A stretch of DNA of 64,000 bases from Papilionanthe hookeriana x Papilionanthe teres (GCA_022702705.1 CM040421.1:77804121-77868120), one strand, 5' to 3'. Shown: positions 23,890-36,065, counted from the stretch's first letter. Made by a program: numbers and translations. Notes: generated by a model not told the origin, from the letters alone.

Positions 23890-25700
23890 TCACAGAGCGA
23901 CCTTCTTCGTAGTGTTTGCACTATGATTATAAGGTTTTGGCCTTAGCTAACCTTCAGAATGTTTCTTTCGATAGTCAGATGTCGACCCCTATGCTCACTT
24001 TCTCTTACAACTTGCCTTCCTCCTGAGAGGCTCGTCTTAGTGCACTAATGATCCAGTTCGGGATTGGCTTTAGTGAGTTCAAATTTGTGCTCGAAAAAGC
24101 CCCATTCATTGTTATGAAGGTTGCTACACCTAAAGTTCAAAAACCATATGCCAAGTTCGACCTGAACTCCAACCAGGATTTCTTTTCTGCTAAGAAGATA
24201 AAGGTTTCTACTGCCCCCATCAAGTCAGTCGTCTTTGTTCCTATTAGACTTGTTATCCCTACCACTACCAGTTTTTCCATCACCGCACCTACTTTCTCGT
24301 CTACCAAATAGAATGAAATTTTGCATAAAGAAGATTCTGATAATGAATTTCTCGCTGCTCGGTCAGCTTTCGAGATTGGCTCCAGCTCTAGAGTTCCTCC
24401 ACTAACTAGGTCTGAAAGGAGGAACCACAATTTTAGGATTCAAAAAAGCCGCTAGGACACAAGTTACAAGTCTGCCATTAATCGATGAGATTCTTCAGCA
24501 AGAGGAACTCGGTTTAACGGAGACCTCTCCTCTCCTTTGAGGGAGTAGATTCCACTCATTGGTTGATACTATTGAAGACGAGACCGTCCATAAGATTGCT
24601 GTAACTTTGTCGTTACCACATGGTTTTGATGAGGTGAGGGAAAGTCCCACACCCATCATCTGAGTTCGCACAATCTTCCAAAGATTAGCTAAAAAGGAGG
24701 GATGTTCCGTTGGTAAGCTCCTCAAGAGGATGAGATGTACAATATCTCTTGAAATAAAGAGGGAAATTTTGAGCATGGAATGACCCTTCTGAGTTACTGT
24801 TAGACACCATTTGGGAAGATGAATTGAGGCCACTACCACTACTATAGATGTTACTACTGTCGTTTCGACACCTGCAGTGCACATATCAGTTAGGCCTTAG
24901 CTGGATCTGAGTGTTCCATCTACTGATGATTATGAGGAATTCTAGAAAAAGAAGAATAAAAGAAGTTTGTTTACCTCTATATATGGTCTACACCCTAGGG
25001 AGCACACTTCCCCTCGCCACCCCGATGTCCCCGCTAAGACACCCCATCTCAAGCCATCGACTCTTAAGAGGAAAGTGGGGGTAAAAAAGGTCGTCTCACC
25101 AGTATGCTCTGAGAAGTCTGTGGATCATAAGATGGATCATGACTCGGATGTTCCCATTGCCACTACCGTCATTGCTTCTGAATCAGTTGCAGAAATAAGT
25201 AACAGTTGAGGAAAGCCTACAAAGCTAAAGTTAATTAAAAAGAAAATAGTCGATGATAAAGAGGAAAGTGTCCGCGCGGAGATTTCAGAATTAGCCAAAC
25301 AACGGGGGATGGATATTGATGATGAAGATTACTTCCTGTAGGATTACATGGATGAAGACTTCATGGAAGTTAATATGGTTGAAGCCAGGTCCACGACATC
25401 TGCACGCAATGCTCCTAGTGAGGAGAACGCCGCAGATGAGCTTCAAAGGGGCATATTAAAGAGATGAATGACCACCATAGCCATGCTTCATGGACAGTCA
25501 CACTCACGACCAACAGCATCTCCGGAAGTTAACCAGCCTGAAATTATACACATCACGGATGAAAGAAGGGAAGTCGCTTCTGCCAATGAAGACAAACCTT
25601 CAAAAAAGCATTCAACTTAGAGTCTACTAGAAAATGATATCAAGCAGATGGTTGAACATCAAGTTTGGGAGGCCTTGGCTTAGTCCAAAAGTGGAGCATC
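23890..25700 (+). pseudogene. Tat element N-terminal gag extension
   Basis: A broken coding region upstream of the gag domain. Frames at 24048-24308 and 24967-25206 and several joined pieces are low-complexity, basic and Ser/Thr/Pro-rich. A short globular-looking motif at about 24670-24780 (IFQRLAKKEGCS.GKLLKRM) recurs in the second Tat body at about 63160-63240 (VFKRLAQKYRCSISQILNKM), and a PEIIHITDERRE motif at about 25530-25570 recurs near 63925-63965. The two elements therefore share this part. Tat elements are known to carry extra or extended frames before gag; the function is unknown to me. Confidence 0.65.
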
Positions 25701-26310
25701 AGTTTCAAAGGTTAGACCCTACCTGAAGGAGTTATATGTTGTGCCTTACCCCAAAGGCTTTGTGCCCCCGACTTTCAAGACGATCGATGGGACAGGCAAC
25801 CCTTGTTAGCATATAACACACTTTAGAGCCAGTTGTTGCAACACAGGAGGAAACGAAGCTCTATTGTTTCAATAGTTTGTTAGCAGCTTGTCAGAAATAG
25901 CTTTCGACTAATATGCAGAAATACCCAATGGATCAGTAAAGACCTTTACAAAAATGAAAAACATGTTCGTGAAAAGATTCGCCGGTGCGCAGTACCACGT
26001 TATTATAGGAGATCTCGTAGTGGAAAGACAGAAGCCTGGCGAAATTCTAGTTGACTACATTCTGAGATGGAGAAACTTAACCATGCAGTGTGAGCCTCAG
26101 CTATAAGAATAGGACGTGATCAAGATACTACACAACAGTGTCCACCGTCCAGTGGCTTTCATCTTTAAAGTTCTCACTATCAAATCTTTTGGGAAACTAC
26201 TCAGTAAAGCAAGCAGTTTACAAGAAGAGGTCAAACATATGGAGCCTACAGAGAAAGAAGAGAAACAAGACCAGTTAAATCATACGAGAAGAGAATTGGT
26301 GTAGTAGAAT
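25701..26310 (+). pseudogene. Tat-lineage gag domain
   Basis: The frame reads LYVVPYPKGFVPPTFKTIDG then NTGGNEALLFQ.FVSSL, W/Y-substituted ...DQYAEIP-like, FVKRFAGAQY, and an RQKPGE...DYILRWRNL motif, the standard Retrotrans_gag pattern. Stops are near 25807, 25873, 25909, 26103 and 26304. It is followed by a Gln-rich linker (about 26330-26440). A protease domain expected next is not recognisable and is probably deleted. Confidence 0.8.
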
Positions 26311-26339
26311 TGGTTGAAAAAGGGAAGCAACTGAGGAGG

Positions 26340-26903
26340 ATTCAGGCCGAGCAGTCACCACAGCAGCACAGTCAACCTCTGCAGTGTAGTCAATCTCCAC
26401 TGTACAATAGTTCTTCAACTTTTGAACCTTGTGTAATTCTCGAATAAAATGATTCTAATGAATTAATGGAATTACCTTTTGATTACATTTCACCGTGTGT
26501 ACAGAAATTAATTCAACAAGAATATGTGTCGAAGAAAGTGCCAAAAGATAAGCTACAATCATTTAAAAAATTAAAGATTACAAAAGGAAAGAAACTCAAT
26601 TCGAAAGAAGGCCTTGGGTTTGGTACGATTAGACCCATCGATGACTTGGGATTTTGCATAGTTGTTACTAGCCAGTCAGAGGAAGATTACTTAAATATTC
26701 AAGTTGCATTCAAAGATCAACAGACAGATGATGCTCCGCCAGAGTTTGAAGAAGAAATCAAATCAACAGTGGATGAAATAAAGGAAATCATCCTCGAGAT
26801 TGAGGAGCAACCCCAACCTACTTTTAAAAGTTCACTACTTAGTGAAGTGGAATCTATGGATTTGATCAAGTTATCGTTAGATTTCAAAGATTGTTTCACT
26901 TGA
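26340..26903 (+). pseudogene. Tat pol linker before RT
   Basis: An acidic frame (26466-26903) that ends in LSLDFKDCFT, the segment that directly precedes RT in Tat elements (LREFKDCFAW...). It is open for 145 codons. No protease motif (D-T/S-G) is visible. Confidence 0.6.
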
Positions 26904-27734
26904 AACTATAATGAAATGCCTGGATTATCTCCAGAGGTTGCAGTTCACTAAATTTGGGTGGATTAAAATATAACGCCACTGAGTCAATCTCACAGAAGAA
27001 TGCACCTCAAAATAGACAGCAAACTACAACAAAAATAAAGAAATTAATAGAAGCTAACTTGGTACAGGAGGTACAATATCCAAAATGGTTAGCCAACGTT
27101 GTTCCAATTAAAAAAAAAAGGACAGATTCGAGTGTGTGTCAACTTCAGATATTTAAACAAGGCATGTTCAAAGGTTAAATTCCCATTACCAATACTGAAA
27201 TTACTGATAGACATTGCGTGTCACATAAAATTCTCTCCTTCATGGATGGATTGTTGGGTTACAACTAAATCAAGATGACCCCAGAAGACGCAACACTTAC
27301 AGCATTCAGAACTCCGATCGGGATTTACTGCTACACAGTGATGCCGTTTGGGTTAAGGAATGCCAGAGCTACTTAACAAAGAGCAATGGCAAAGATCTTT
27401 GATGACCTCATTCATAACCAAGTGGAATGCTACATGGACGATTTGGTCATCAAAAGCAAAGTGAGAAATGACAACATATATAATTTGAGGATTGTATTTT
27501 AACGATTACGACGATACAACCTCAAGATGAATCCCTTAAAGTGTGCCTTCGGTGTTACCTCCAGGAAATTTCTAGGATTCATTGTCCATCATCGGGGAAT
27601 CAAAATCAGCCCAGATAAGATTAAAGCTATCTTGGAAATGCCTCATCCCAAAGGCTAGAAGCAATTACATTCTTTTTAAGGCAAATTAGCTTATCTAAGA
27701 CAATTTATATCAAATATGTCAGGAAAGTGTCAAT
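26904..27734 (+). pseudogene. Tat reverse transcriptase, interrupted
   Basis: The RT motifs follow the Tat order: NEMPGLSPEVAVH, LVQEVQYPKWLANVVPIKKK, GQIRVCVNFRYLNKACSKVK, an MPFG(L)RNA motif near 27340-27365, YMDD at 27431-27442 with DLVIKSK, MNPLKCAFGV and FLGFIV. Several frameshifts and stops are present. It ends at KLAYLRQFISNMSGKCQ, where an Athila-type LTR has inserted; the frame resumes at about 35542. Confidence 0.88.
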
Positions 27735-29210
27735 TGATCCACTAAAAATTTGATAGCTTTTTACTGTCAATTTCATACCTATTTTTGATGATATTGCACT
27801 TTAAAGAAATATTTTTTTCATGATTTCATGCAGGTATAATGATTATAGGTCTTTGGATCAAAAGGAAGCGAAAAGGAGCAAATTTAAATCAAAATGGGGC
27901 AAAAGTGCATTTTATTGAACTAGCACTGAACGACGCTGTCACCAGCACTAGACCCCACAATTTACAGAGATTTTTGACTAGAAGGCAGAAAATAGCGCCG
28001 AACAGCGCCCTATCCTACACCGGACTACGCCCTATCCCAATTTCAAACTAGATTCAATGTATTTGACCTGATTTTGGAGGGTTGCTTGAAGAAACTCTTA
28101 GGAAATCAGTTATGGCCTAATTTAAACTACTTTAGAGCCAACTTTAGAGAGGCAGAGAGTGTTTGGAGTGTAGAGAGAGTGAAGAGTAAGTGTCTTTTCA
28201 ATTTGTTTAGGAAATCAAGGTTTTGTGTTTTCTCTTCTAAGGAGTGTAAGAGGAGAGGGAAAGTGAGAGATTTCTTCTTCCTTACTTATCTAAAGATAGA
28301 ATTGTGTGTTGTTGTGAAGAAAGAAGATGAGTCAAAGGAATTCCTTAAGATTCACTTAAGGAAGAGTTTGAGATAAGTTGTTTTTTCTTTATTATGTTTG
28401 TATGACGTTGCTTTTATATATAAAATCCTTGTTTTGTCATCTTTTCCTCATGAGTCTTGAGTAGATTTTTTTGCCTTCCTCTTTTTCATATGATGTGTTG
28501 ATGATGAGATATGGAAATGATGTGCCGATTTATTATGGAAAATTTGTGATGACCTTTTCACTTCAAACTTCATTTACTTTTTAATCTGGCCAATTAAATT
28601 ATTAAAACTTGTTGGGAAACATATGTTCCGAAAGGATAATGAGTTCCACAACAAAAGTGAAGATCATATTCAATGTCCATGAAAGAGAGATGTAGTTCAT
28701 GGGAGTTGAGTGCAAATAAATAGGAAAATATACTTTGATGGGCGTAGAATTAGAGATGTCAAAGTGACAGGCTAAAATCCTCAATTTGGTCCTATTGTTT
28801 GGAAACCAAAGCGAGAGTTAGCCTTCAGGGGAAGGGAAGTTGGAGCTTTTGAGTGAGAGCCAATATCCTCCCAGCCTAACCATGGATTTGAGGACTGAAC
28901 TTAGGAATAGCCAATGTTCTTTATGCACTTTGAAAAGGGTAATAATATGAATGCTCCTATTTGGCACAATACATTTGCATCACTGATCTATGTCACAAAT
29001 AATCATCATATTATAATTGGAGAGGAGGAAAATTCTTTTTTACATCTGAACTTTGTTATAAATTTAGTCTTGTGTTAGTTTAACTTGCTATAAGCTTAGA
29101 ACGTACTTTGGTAGAAATAGTAACTACATTTGTTGTCTTTATTTTAAGAATTGAAATTTCTTGCAATTGTGTTGTGATTCTAGAAGTAATTTCTGTGCTA
29201 TGTTATAAAC

Positions 29211-29317
29211 TTAAAGCCTCCATGTGGGATCGATATCCAGGATTCCAATAGAGCCCTGTATTACTTGAGCGATATGTATACTTGCATTTAATTGTGTGAC
29301 TCAAAAGAAAATTAAAT

Positions 29318-29355
<38 letters not shown>

Positions 29356-29462
29356 ATTTAATTTTCTTTTGAGTCACACAATTAAATGCAAGTATACATA
29401 TCGCTCAAGTAATACAGGGCTCTATTGGAATCCTGGATATCGATCCCACATGGAGGCTTTAA
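29211..29462. repeat. Perfect 252-bp palindrome
   Basis: The 126-bp left arm (29211-29336) is the end of the solo LTR. The right arm (29337-29462) is its exact reverse complement; the centre is an AT run. I checked both ends and the centre base by base and saw no mismatch. The L1 LINE starts directly after it. Confidence 0.92.
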
Positions 29463-29510
29463 CAAGATGGTTTTGGCGGCTGGATTTGGAGCTCTGCTAG
29501 GGTTTCGACC

Positions 29511-30575
29511 ATGAGTCCGCCGGCGGCTGACTCGCCTGGTGGTGGTGGGCTGGAAGAGGTGTTGGGTGAGTGGTCCTCCCCGGGTTAGTAAGTGTGTCGG
29601 GGACTCCTTTCGCTGGGTTTTGGATCTCCCGGCTCGTTAATTCAAATTTCTATCGTTCCATCGGCTCTTGGAGCCTTGCTCGTGATCGGGAAGCTCGGCT
29701 TTTCCTTCAACCGAGCTAACTTCTCGGAGACCGCCGAGATTCCGTTTCGTTGTCACTTCGCTATCGAGCTTTTCACCGGTTTGTTCTCGTCAATGGCTAA
29801 TCCCGTGGATTCTCGCTACCGGAGTGAATGGATTAAGGCATCTTATGCGGTGTGTCGTGGCCAAGGCCCTAATCAACACCAACCATCCAATCTTTTCTTC
29901 CCGGATATTTCATGATGCCGTCGCAGGGAAAGTATCCGACCCTTTCATTCATCCCATTGAGGTTAAGGATGGCCGCCCACTTGTCTATTTTTCCGATGAG
30001 GAAATTAACACTCCGAATGAAGAAGTCGATTAACCCTTATAGGGAAATTCACCTTGGGACATCCAAAGATGGAGCTAGTCGTGGCTTTTTCGAGTCACTA
30101 AGCATTTTCTCGGTAATTGGAGAATGGGGCTTCTAGATGGAAGGCACCTTCTTATCCATTTCTCCAATGAGGAAGATTATGCTAAGCTATTTGCAAAACA
30201 ATGTGTAACTATTGCTGGTATGGAAATGAAACTTCTAAAATGGACACCAGGATTTGATCCCAGCAAGGAACCACCCATCATTCCAATTTGGTTTAAATTC
30301 CCTAATCTCCCATACAGATATTTCAACCATAAAGCCTTATTCCGATTGCTAGAGCTATTGGAACCCCCTCGAATGGATGCAGCCACTTGTAATAGAGGCC
30401 TACTCAAGGCGACTAGGATTCGATTGAAAGAGACATCTCCTTACTCGAAGTCAATAGAATCCGGGTGGCACTCGCCGCCGAGGGTTTTTGGCGAGAAGTT
30501 ATCATGCACAGTAAACCTCACTATTGCACTAATTGCAAGATGTTTGGGCACACTATGAGAAGTGTTATAGACTAC
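29511..30575 (+). pseudogene. L1 ORF1 (DUF4283-like, zinc knuckle)
   Basis: A possible start is ATG 29511 (MSPPAADSPGGGG). The frames 29824-30033 and 30124-30558 give the DUF4283 pattern: GLLDGRHLLIHFSNEEDYAK, MKLLKWTPGFDP and PIWFKFPNLPYRYFN. At about 30455-30560, in another frame, is EGFWREVIMHSKPHYCTNCK followed by FGH, a CCHC knuckle of the zf-CCHC_4 type. Frameshifts are near 30020-30120 and 30450. ORF1 binds the element RNA. Confidence 0.82.
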
Positions 30576-31114
30576 ACCCTCCTCCCGTAAAGGCCCCTAG
30601 TGGCTGAACCTTGGTTAGCAGCCCCTCCTCTACCCCAATTAAATCTCCTATCACCGCCGTTTTGCCTCGACCTTTCGATAGTCCCCTCCATCCCCACCCC
30701 CTCGCAAATCCACTCACTCTGAACCTCACCCAATTCAATCTCCTACCACTGCTATTTTGCCTAAGCCTTTGACAATCCCCTCCATCCCCACCCCCCAGTA
30801 AACCCTTTCAGCCTGACCCTCCCTCCTCTACTTCTATTCCTTTACTACCCCCCCTGAACTTCGAATTCTCCCGATTTAGCCCCTTCTACTCGTTATTCCC
30901 CAACCTCCCCCCACCCAACTCATTCGCAGCATGTTGGAAAATAATTGGGAAGTGCAGTAATGCTAAAAAGAAAAAAGAAATAAATTAGACATTAACTCTA
31001 GTTCCATTACCTCTCGGTCCTTACTAGCCGAACCCTCTTCCTCACTCCCTTCAAGGGGAGAACCAGATCAAAATCCCACCCACCTTCCCCCACCCCTCCT
31101 ACCTACTTTATCGC
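30576..31114 (+). other. C-rich ORF1/ORF2 junction of the L1
   Basis: Pyrimidine- and C-rich sequence with runs such as CCCCTCCATCCCCACCCCC, consistent with a former Pro/Ser-rich ORF1 end. No intact frame. Confidence 0.6.
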
Positions 31115-32480
31115 ATGATAAACTTTCTATGCCGGAACATTAGAGGTGTGGCCCACCCACCCTCACTTAAAAGGATTCACTATCTTACCAAAAAACATTC
31201 CCTTTGGTGCTTCACTTTACTTGAGCCTCTTGTGCATCAGCATTCCAATAAAATTATCAACTCTTTTCATGGTTTCACTCATTTTGCTAATTCCAACAAC
31301 AAGATATGGGTCTTCTGCAGGAAAGAACTTAATTGGACTGTATTGCTGGATCTTCAGCAGATGGTTCATATCTCTATCTCCTTTGCTGGACAGGCTGCTA
31401 ATGCCACCTTTGTGTATGCTGGGTGTAGAAAAGCTGATAGAACTCTGCTATGGGAGCAAATCCAAAATCTAAGCAATGTAATTAATTGCCCCTGGATCAT
31501 CGGGGGTGATTTCAATCGTATTACTACTCCCGCCGAAAACCGGGTGGTCAGCGGACCTAATGTAACTATAATGAACACATTCAAGTGATAACATCGATGC
31601 AGCTGGGCTTTATGATCCGGGATTTAGGGGTCCTAAGTTCACTCGGAAAAGGAGTTCTACTAAAGAAAGGTTGGATAGGTTCTCGTCCAATGAGCTCGGC
31701 ATAGTCATTTTCCGCATACCCGCATCACTCACCTCGCTCTTATTTGCTCCGACCATGGCCTCTCCTTATATCTATTATCGCTCCTCCCGATACTCCCTCC
31801 TTTAAATCCTTCGGATATCGAATATCCGGTCTACCCACCCCTCCTTCCCTGCAGTGGTCAAAGATAATTGGCAAGTTTCTACACGGATGGACCCTTGGCA
31901 CAAGCCGTGCCTCCTTCATCACAAAGCTTAGTAGAAATTATCTAACCGGGGCTGGAATCAATTTGGCAATGTATTTAAAGTGGTGGAGCAGTCGAAAGAG
32001 ATGTCTTAGAATTGGAAGAGAAAAGCCTTAATAACGAGTGCCCGCAAGTCCCAACTCCTTGTCGCTGAAGCCAAACCGATGCACTCTATTGATATTCGGG
32101 ACAAATTTCTTCAACGAAGGCCTCCATTAATCATTTTAAGGAGGGAGATAGGAACACTGCCTACTACCATGCCTACCTTAAATATAAGAGGAAATGTAAT
32201 TTCATACATAGCATCAAAAAGGAGAATGGGGATTGGATCTCAAACCACTTGGAGATTGGTAGAGATGCTACCCAATACTTTCATTCCCTACTTCAACAAT
32301 GCCCAATTCAAAGAACCAGCATAAACACTGCCCTTTTCACTGATCAGTATGATTACATTAGTCAGCTTAATCTCACTAATCCCCCATCTGAAGAGGAGAT
32401 CTGGAAGGCCATTAATTCTATTGATAGCTCTAAGACTGCAGCCCCGATGGGTACACTTCTGATTTTTACATCAAGGCTTG
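31115..32480 (+). pseudogene. L1 ORF2 endonuclease and connector
   Basis: The frame 31115-31588 starts MINFLCRNIRGVA (relatives read WN.RG, so Trp is replaced by Arg) and contains FVYAGC and WIIGGDFNRI, the endonuclease core. After a frameshift near 31585 it continues LYDPGFRGPKFTRKR and then ERLDRF. The connector up to RT is fragmented; 32249-32485 includes a LTNPPSEEEIWKAINSID motif with a small gap in KAPG.DG (here AAPMGT). Confidence 0.83.
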
Positions 32481-33345
32481 GGTGATCATTAAAGATGAGG
32501 TGAAGGATGCCATCACTAGTTTCTTTCTGGGAGAAGACATTCCTCAATACTTCCATGCTTCCAACTTTGTTTTAATCCCCAAAGACACTACACAAACTAG
32601 TCGGGATCACTTCGTACCTATTAGTCTCACATCCGTGATCGACAAAACTATAAGCAAGGTGTTAGTCAACGTACTACAACCCATTTTGGAGAAAGTTATC
32701 AGCCCTAATCAAGCGGCTTTTGTCAAAGGTAGGTCCATTGCCGATAATATCTTGTTAGCACAGGAGCTCCTTTTGAACTTGAATAATAAGTGCGAAGTGG
32801 CAATTTAATTTATAAGCTTCGATATTAAGAAGGCATATGACACCATCCACTCTGGACTTTCTTATAGTACACTCTCACAGCAAGGGGTTTTCAGCATTCT
32901 TTCGCAATCTAATCGAAGATGGTCGGGGGCCAATGCCCACTCTATTCCGCTCAATGGGTCTAATTGGGGCTACTTCTCGCTTCTAGGGGTCTCAAGCAAG
33001 GAGACCCTCTCTCTCCCACCCTTTTCATCTTGGCTATGGATTATTTCTCCAAACTATCAACCAAGCTAGCATATCACACCCCTCCAACAGGTATCACCAC
33101 AAGTCTAATATTTTAGTATCTCATTTAGTGTATGCGAGATGATGTGATGGTGTTCTCCAATGCTTCCAAGAATGCCGTCAAAATGATTGTCAAATGCCCG
33201 AACTCCTTCCAGACAAACTTCGGTATGGTGTTCAATAAGTCCAAAAGCCATCTCCTATTTTCTTCTAATACTTCGTGGAGGTCGAAACTCGGGTTATTAA
33301 TTTCATCGGCTTTACTAGCACTCACTCGCCTCTCAAGTACTTAGG
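32481..33345 (+). pseudogene. L1 ORF2 reverse transcriptase
   Basis: It contains FVLIPKDTTQTSRDHFVPIS, then ISPNQAAFVKGRSIADNILL, FDIKKAYDTI (about 32819-32848) and the catalytic region at about 33125-33160, where RDDVMVF stands in place of FADDVMVF. Frameshifts and stops are frequent between 32808 and 33120. Confidence 0.83.
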
Positions 33346-34460
33346 GGTACAAACTTGATATGGGTAGAACAAAGCAAAGGCACTTTCAAGGCATCCTCGC
33401 AGAAAATCAATTCTTATTTGGCAAATCGGACTCACAAGTACTCGTCCGATGGAGGTAGGATAACTATCCCGAGAAGTATTCTCACCACTCGCCCGCTTAT
33501 GTTCTTCGGATGACCACTATGAATAAAGGAACCCAAACTCTCTTTGAAAAGGCTTTTAACAAGTTTCTTCGGGCTGCCAAAGAAAGCAATGTCATCGGAC
33601 CTCCCGGACCAAAGTGGCTAAGCCTACTGGGCCGGTGGATCGGGGTTTAAAACTATAAAGCAGATAATTCAAGTGAATCTGTGTAAGCTGTGGATCAAAT
33701 TCAGATCCCAGAACTCCCTATGGGCTAAATTTCTGATGGGCAAATATTGTAAACTGCTCCACCCGACCCTGGTTAGCAGCAAAATGGGTGACTCTAAGCT
33801 ATGGAAAGCTATGCTCAGAATTAGGCTGCAAGCTGAAAGTCTGTTTAGCTGGCAGTTGGGGAAGGGGGACCTCAACTTCTGGTTGGATAATTGGTGCCCA
33901 ACTGAATGGCTCAACCCTGGTACTAATATTCCCAACCTTAAACTCAAGGTATCTGAGTGTTGGGATGGGACTAATCGGGCTCCGGAGGACCTTCAAACCG
34001 TGCTTACTCCCGATTCCGCTAGGCGGTGGCCACCACTAGTTTTGACGAGCGAAGCGTGGACTCTATCATCCGGCATTCCCGTGCCCAGCATAGCTTGTCT
34101 AAAGCAATCTACTCCAAACTTTACCGAGTGGGAGCTCATCCCTTGGTGTGAATGTCCTCGGAACAAATATTTATCACCTTCTATGACCTTCTTTACTTGG
34201 AGAACTTTCCCGAAGATCCTTCCTATCGATGACATCCTCAAACTAAAAGGTTTGAGGGGTCCTTCTTGTTGTAGACTTTGCATGAGGGAGGAAGAATCTA
34301 TCAAACACTTGTTTTTCAAATGCAGGTTTTCTCAGCTTGTTTGGAGGCTAATTCTTCAGCACTGTCAAATCAACACACAAAGCTTTTCTGGGGTCTGCCT
34401 TCACTCTTGTTGGGCAGATTGGAACAAGCATGGGATTGGTGCGATCCCTCTTATCTCGTG
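33346..34460 (+). pseudogene. L1 ORF2 C-terminal region with zf-RVT
   Basis: The longest open frame of the L1 (33673-34485) encodes the typical region after RT: SLWAKFLMGKYC, FSWQLGKGDLNFWLDNWCP and TFFTWRTFPKILPIDDILKL, then CCRLCMREEESIKHLFFKC, a C-x2-C...H-x4-C metal-binding pattern (zf-RVT). Confidence 0.85.
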
Positions 34461-34599
34461 CATGGTTCCTTTGGATGGCAAGGAATAAAGCCACCTTTCG
34501 ATGACATTCTACCCGATGAACAAAAAGTCGCACACAATTGTCTCTCCTACATTCAAAAACTCATCAGATATAATAAGTTCTCTAATATTTGTGGGCTTC

Positions 34600-35135
34600 G
34601 AGACCACTCATGAGGCTCCTTCCCACGTAATCACACCGGTCAAATGGCATCCCCCTTTTCCCCCTTCCTTAAACTAAATTATAATGGCCGCCGCAATGAG
34701 GAAGGTGTCGGCTTTGGTGGTATCTTCAGGAATCACAGGGGTGATTGCATGCTCTTCTTCCATGCACCTGTGGATGCTGCTGATACTTTGGAAGCTGATC
34801 TTATTTCCATCTTTTGGGGGCTCTCCATGGCTATTAGCTGTAACTGGTTTAATATTATGGTGGAAGGTGACAATGAGGAAATTATCACATTGCTGAACCC
34901 ATGCCTCTCCAATCCTCCCTGGCATCATGGTCACTGGAGAAGTAGAATCCTTGCCAATGTCTCTAAACTCAATGTTCAATTCACCTTCATTCACAAGGAA
35001 GGTAATCAACCTCGCCGGTTGGCTAGCCAAAGTTGGAGCTTCCTCCCAAAATGTGAGGGCCTCAACCATCATTCCTACACGCCTAAAGACCCTCATCAAC
35101 AAGTGACAATCTTTCCGCCCCTACATCAAGACTAC
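34600..35135 (+). pseudogene. L1 RNase H (RVT_3 type)
   Basis: The frame 34644-35234 reads FLKLNYNGRRNEEGVGFGGI, with N in place of the first catalytic Asp (LN.DG). It continues with EADLISIFWGLSMA, VEGDNEEIITLL (second Asp) and a weak C-terminal R-L-A stretch. Plant L1 elements commonly carry this domain; it removes RNA from the hybrid. Confidence 0.78.
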
Positions 35136-35414
35136 TATCCGACTCCCCAACTTTGGTGCCGGGATTTTTCGAGGTCCCCACTTGACCTAACATTGCTGTT
35201 GATCTCTTATCCGTGCCTCTGTATCGCTTCTAGATGAGTGGGCTATATTATGTTTCTCTCGTTGGTTTTAGTTAGAGCTCGTTCCATTTGTTTATGTCTT
35301 AGTTTTAGTCCGGGTGGAGTATGTTTATGAGGGGGTATTACCACTTTTGGTAAGGTTTTTTGTAATTACAGCTTTCTAGTAACATGTAGGGAGCCTTTGT
35401 GGCTTCTTTTCCCC

Positions 35415-35503
<89 letters not shown>
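35136..35503 (+). other. L1 3' UTR and A/AT tail
   Basis: Non-coding sequence to about 35415, nine A residues, then about 80 bp of AT dinucleotide. The LTR end follows directly. Frames through the AT run are artefacts. Confidence 0.8.
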
Positions 35504-35506
<3 letters not shown>

Positions 35507-35541
35507 CTCAAAAATTTTGGCAAATTAAAAAAGTCAGACCA

Positions 35542-36065
35542 TCAAACCCTTTTCAAACTTACTTTGAAAGGATGTCAATTTCGCTTAGGAAGAGCCGTAC
35601 CAACGGGCTTTCGAAGATATCAAACGGTATCTAACGACACTTCCTAGTTTAGCATCTCCCATCTTGGGTAGACCCTTAATACTTTATACCGTGCCTTTGG
35701 ACGAATCCCTCAGAGCCTTACTCGCTCAAATCAATGATGAGGGTAAGGAAAATACACTCTACTACTTATGTTAACACCTAATACTGGTGGACTTAATGTA
35801 TCTTTTTATTGCGAAACATTGCTAGCTTTCATTTTCGCCACTTAAAAGGATAGACATTAAATGTTTTCTCATAAAGTCAACCTGATTTTTAAAGTTAATC
35901 CGTTGCAATATTTGATGACCCGATCAACACTTTCTGGATGTTTAACAAGGTGGTTGATGATACGATTGCAATTTGACATAACTTTTGTGCCCCTTCGTGC
36001 TATCAAAGGGTAGATTTCTGCGGACTTTCTCGCAGTGCACCCACTTCCTGGGTCCCCACTCAAGG
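35542..36065 (+). pseudogene. Tat RNase H (first)
   Basis: Continues the pol broken at 27734: YQRAFEDIKRYL, then PILGRPLILYTVPLDESLRA, LLAQINDEGKENTLYYL, LIFAT..., SHKVNLI.KVNPLQYLM and VPLRAIKGQ. Frameshifts are near 35585 and 35775. This is the retroviral-type RNase H of Ty3/gypsy pol. Confidence 0.85.

Larger units (their letters stand above)
29463..35503 (+). mobile_element. L1-type LINE with RNase H
   Basis: About 6 kb, clearly more GC-rich than its surroundings. Order: GC-rich 5' leader, ORF1 with a DUF4283-like domain and CCHC knuckle, Pro-rich linker, ORF2 with endonuclease, RT, zinc-binding zf-RVT domain and RNase H, then a 3' UTR and an A/AT tail. This is the plant L1 plan. Many frameshifts and stops make it inactive. 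It sits inside the solo LTR: flanking AT runs on both sides and the LTR end after the tail agree with this. Confidence 0.9.
27735..35541 (+). mobile_element. Athila-type solo LTR, split by an L1 LINE
   Basis: TGATCCACTAAAAATTTGAT at 27735 is the LTR start of the family seen at 59584 (reverse complement). The LTR runs to about 29336 and its last piece, AAAAAAGTCAGACCA, is at 35504-35541. There is no internal region, so it is a solo LTR left by recombination. The candidate duplication is TCAAT (27730-27734) and TCAAA (35542-35546). Removing the LTR restores the Tat frame (K-C-Q-T-L-F-K-L). The right end could also be placed at 35544. The LTR GC-rich island is at about 27940-28035. Confidence 0.8.

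Noticed and set aside
35338..35647. Frames encoding long Ile-Tyr runs
   Set aside because: They are translations of the AT dinucleotide tail of the L1.
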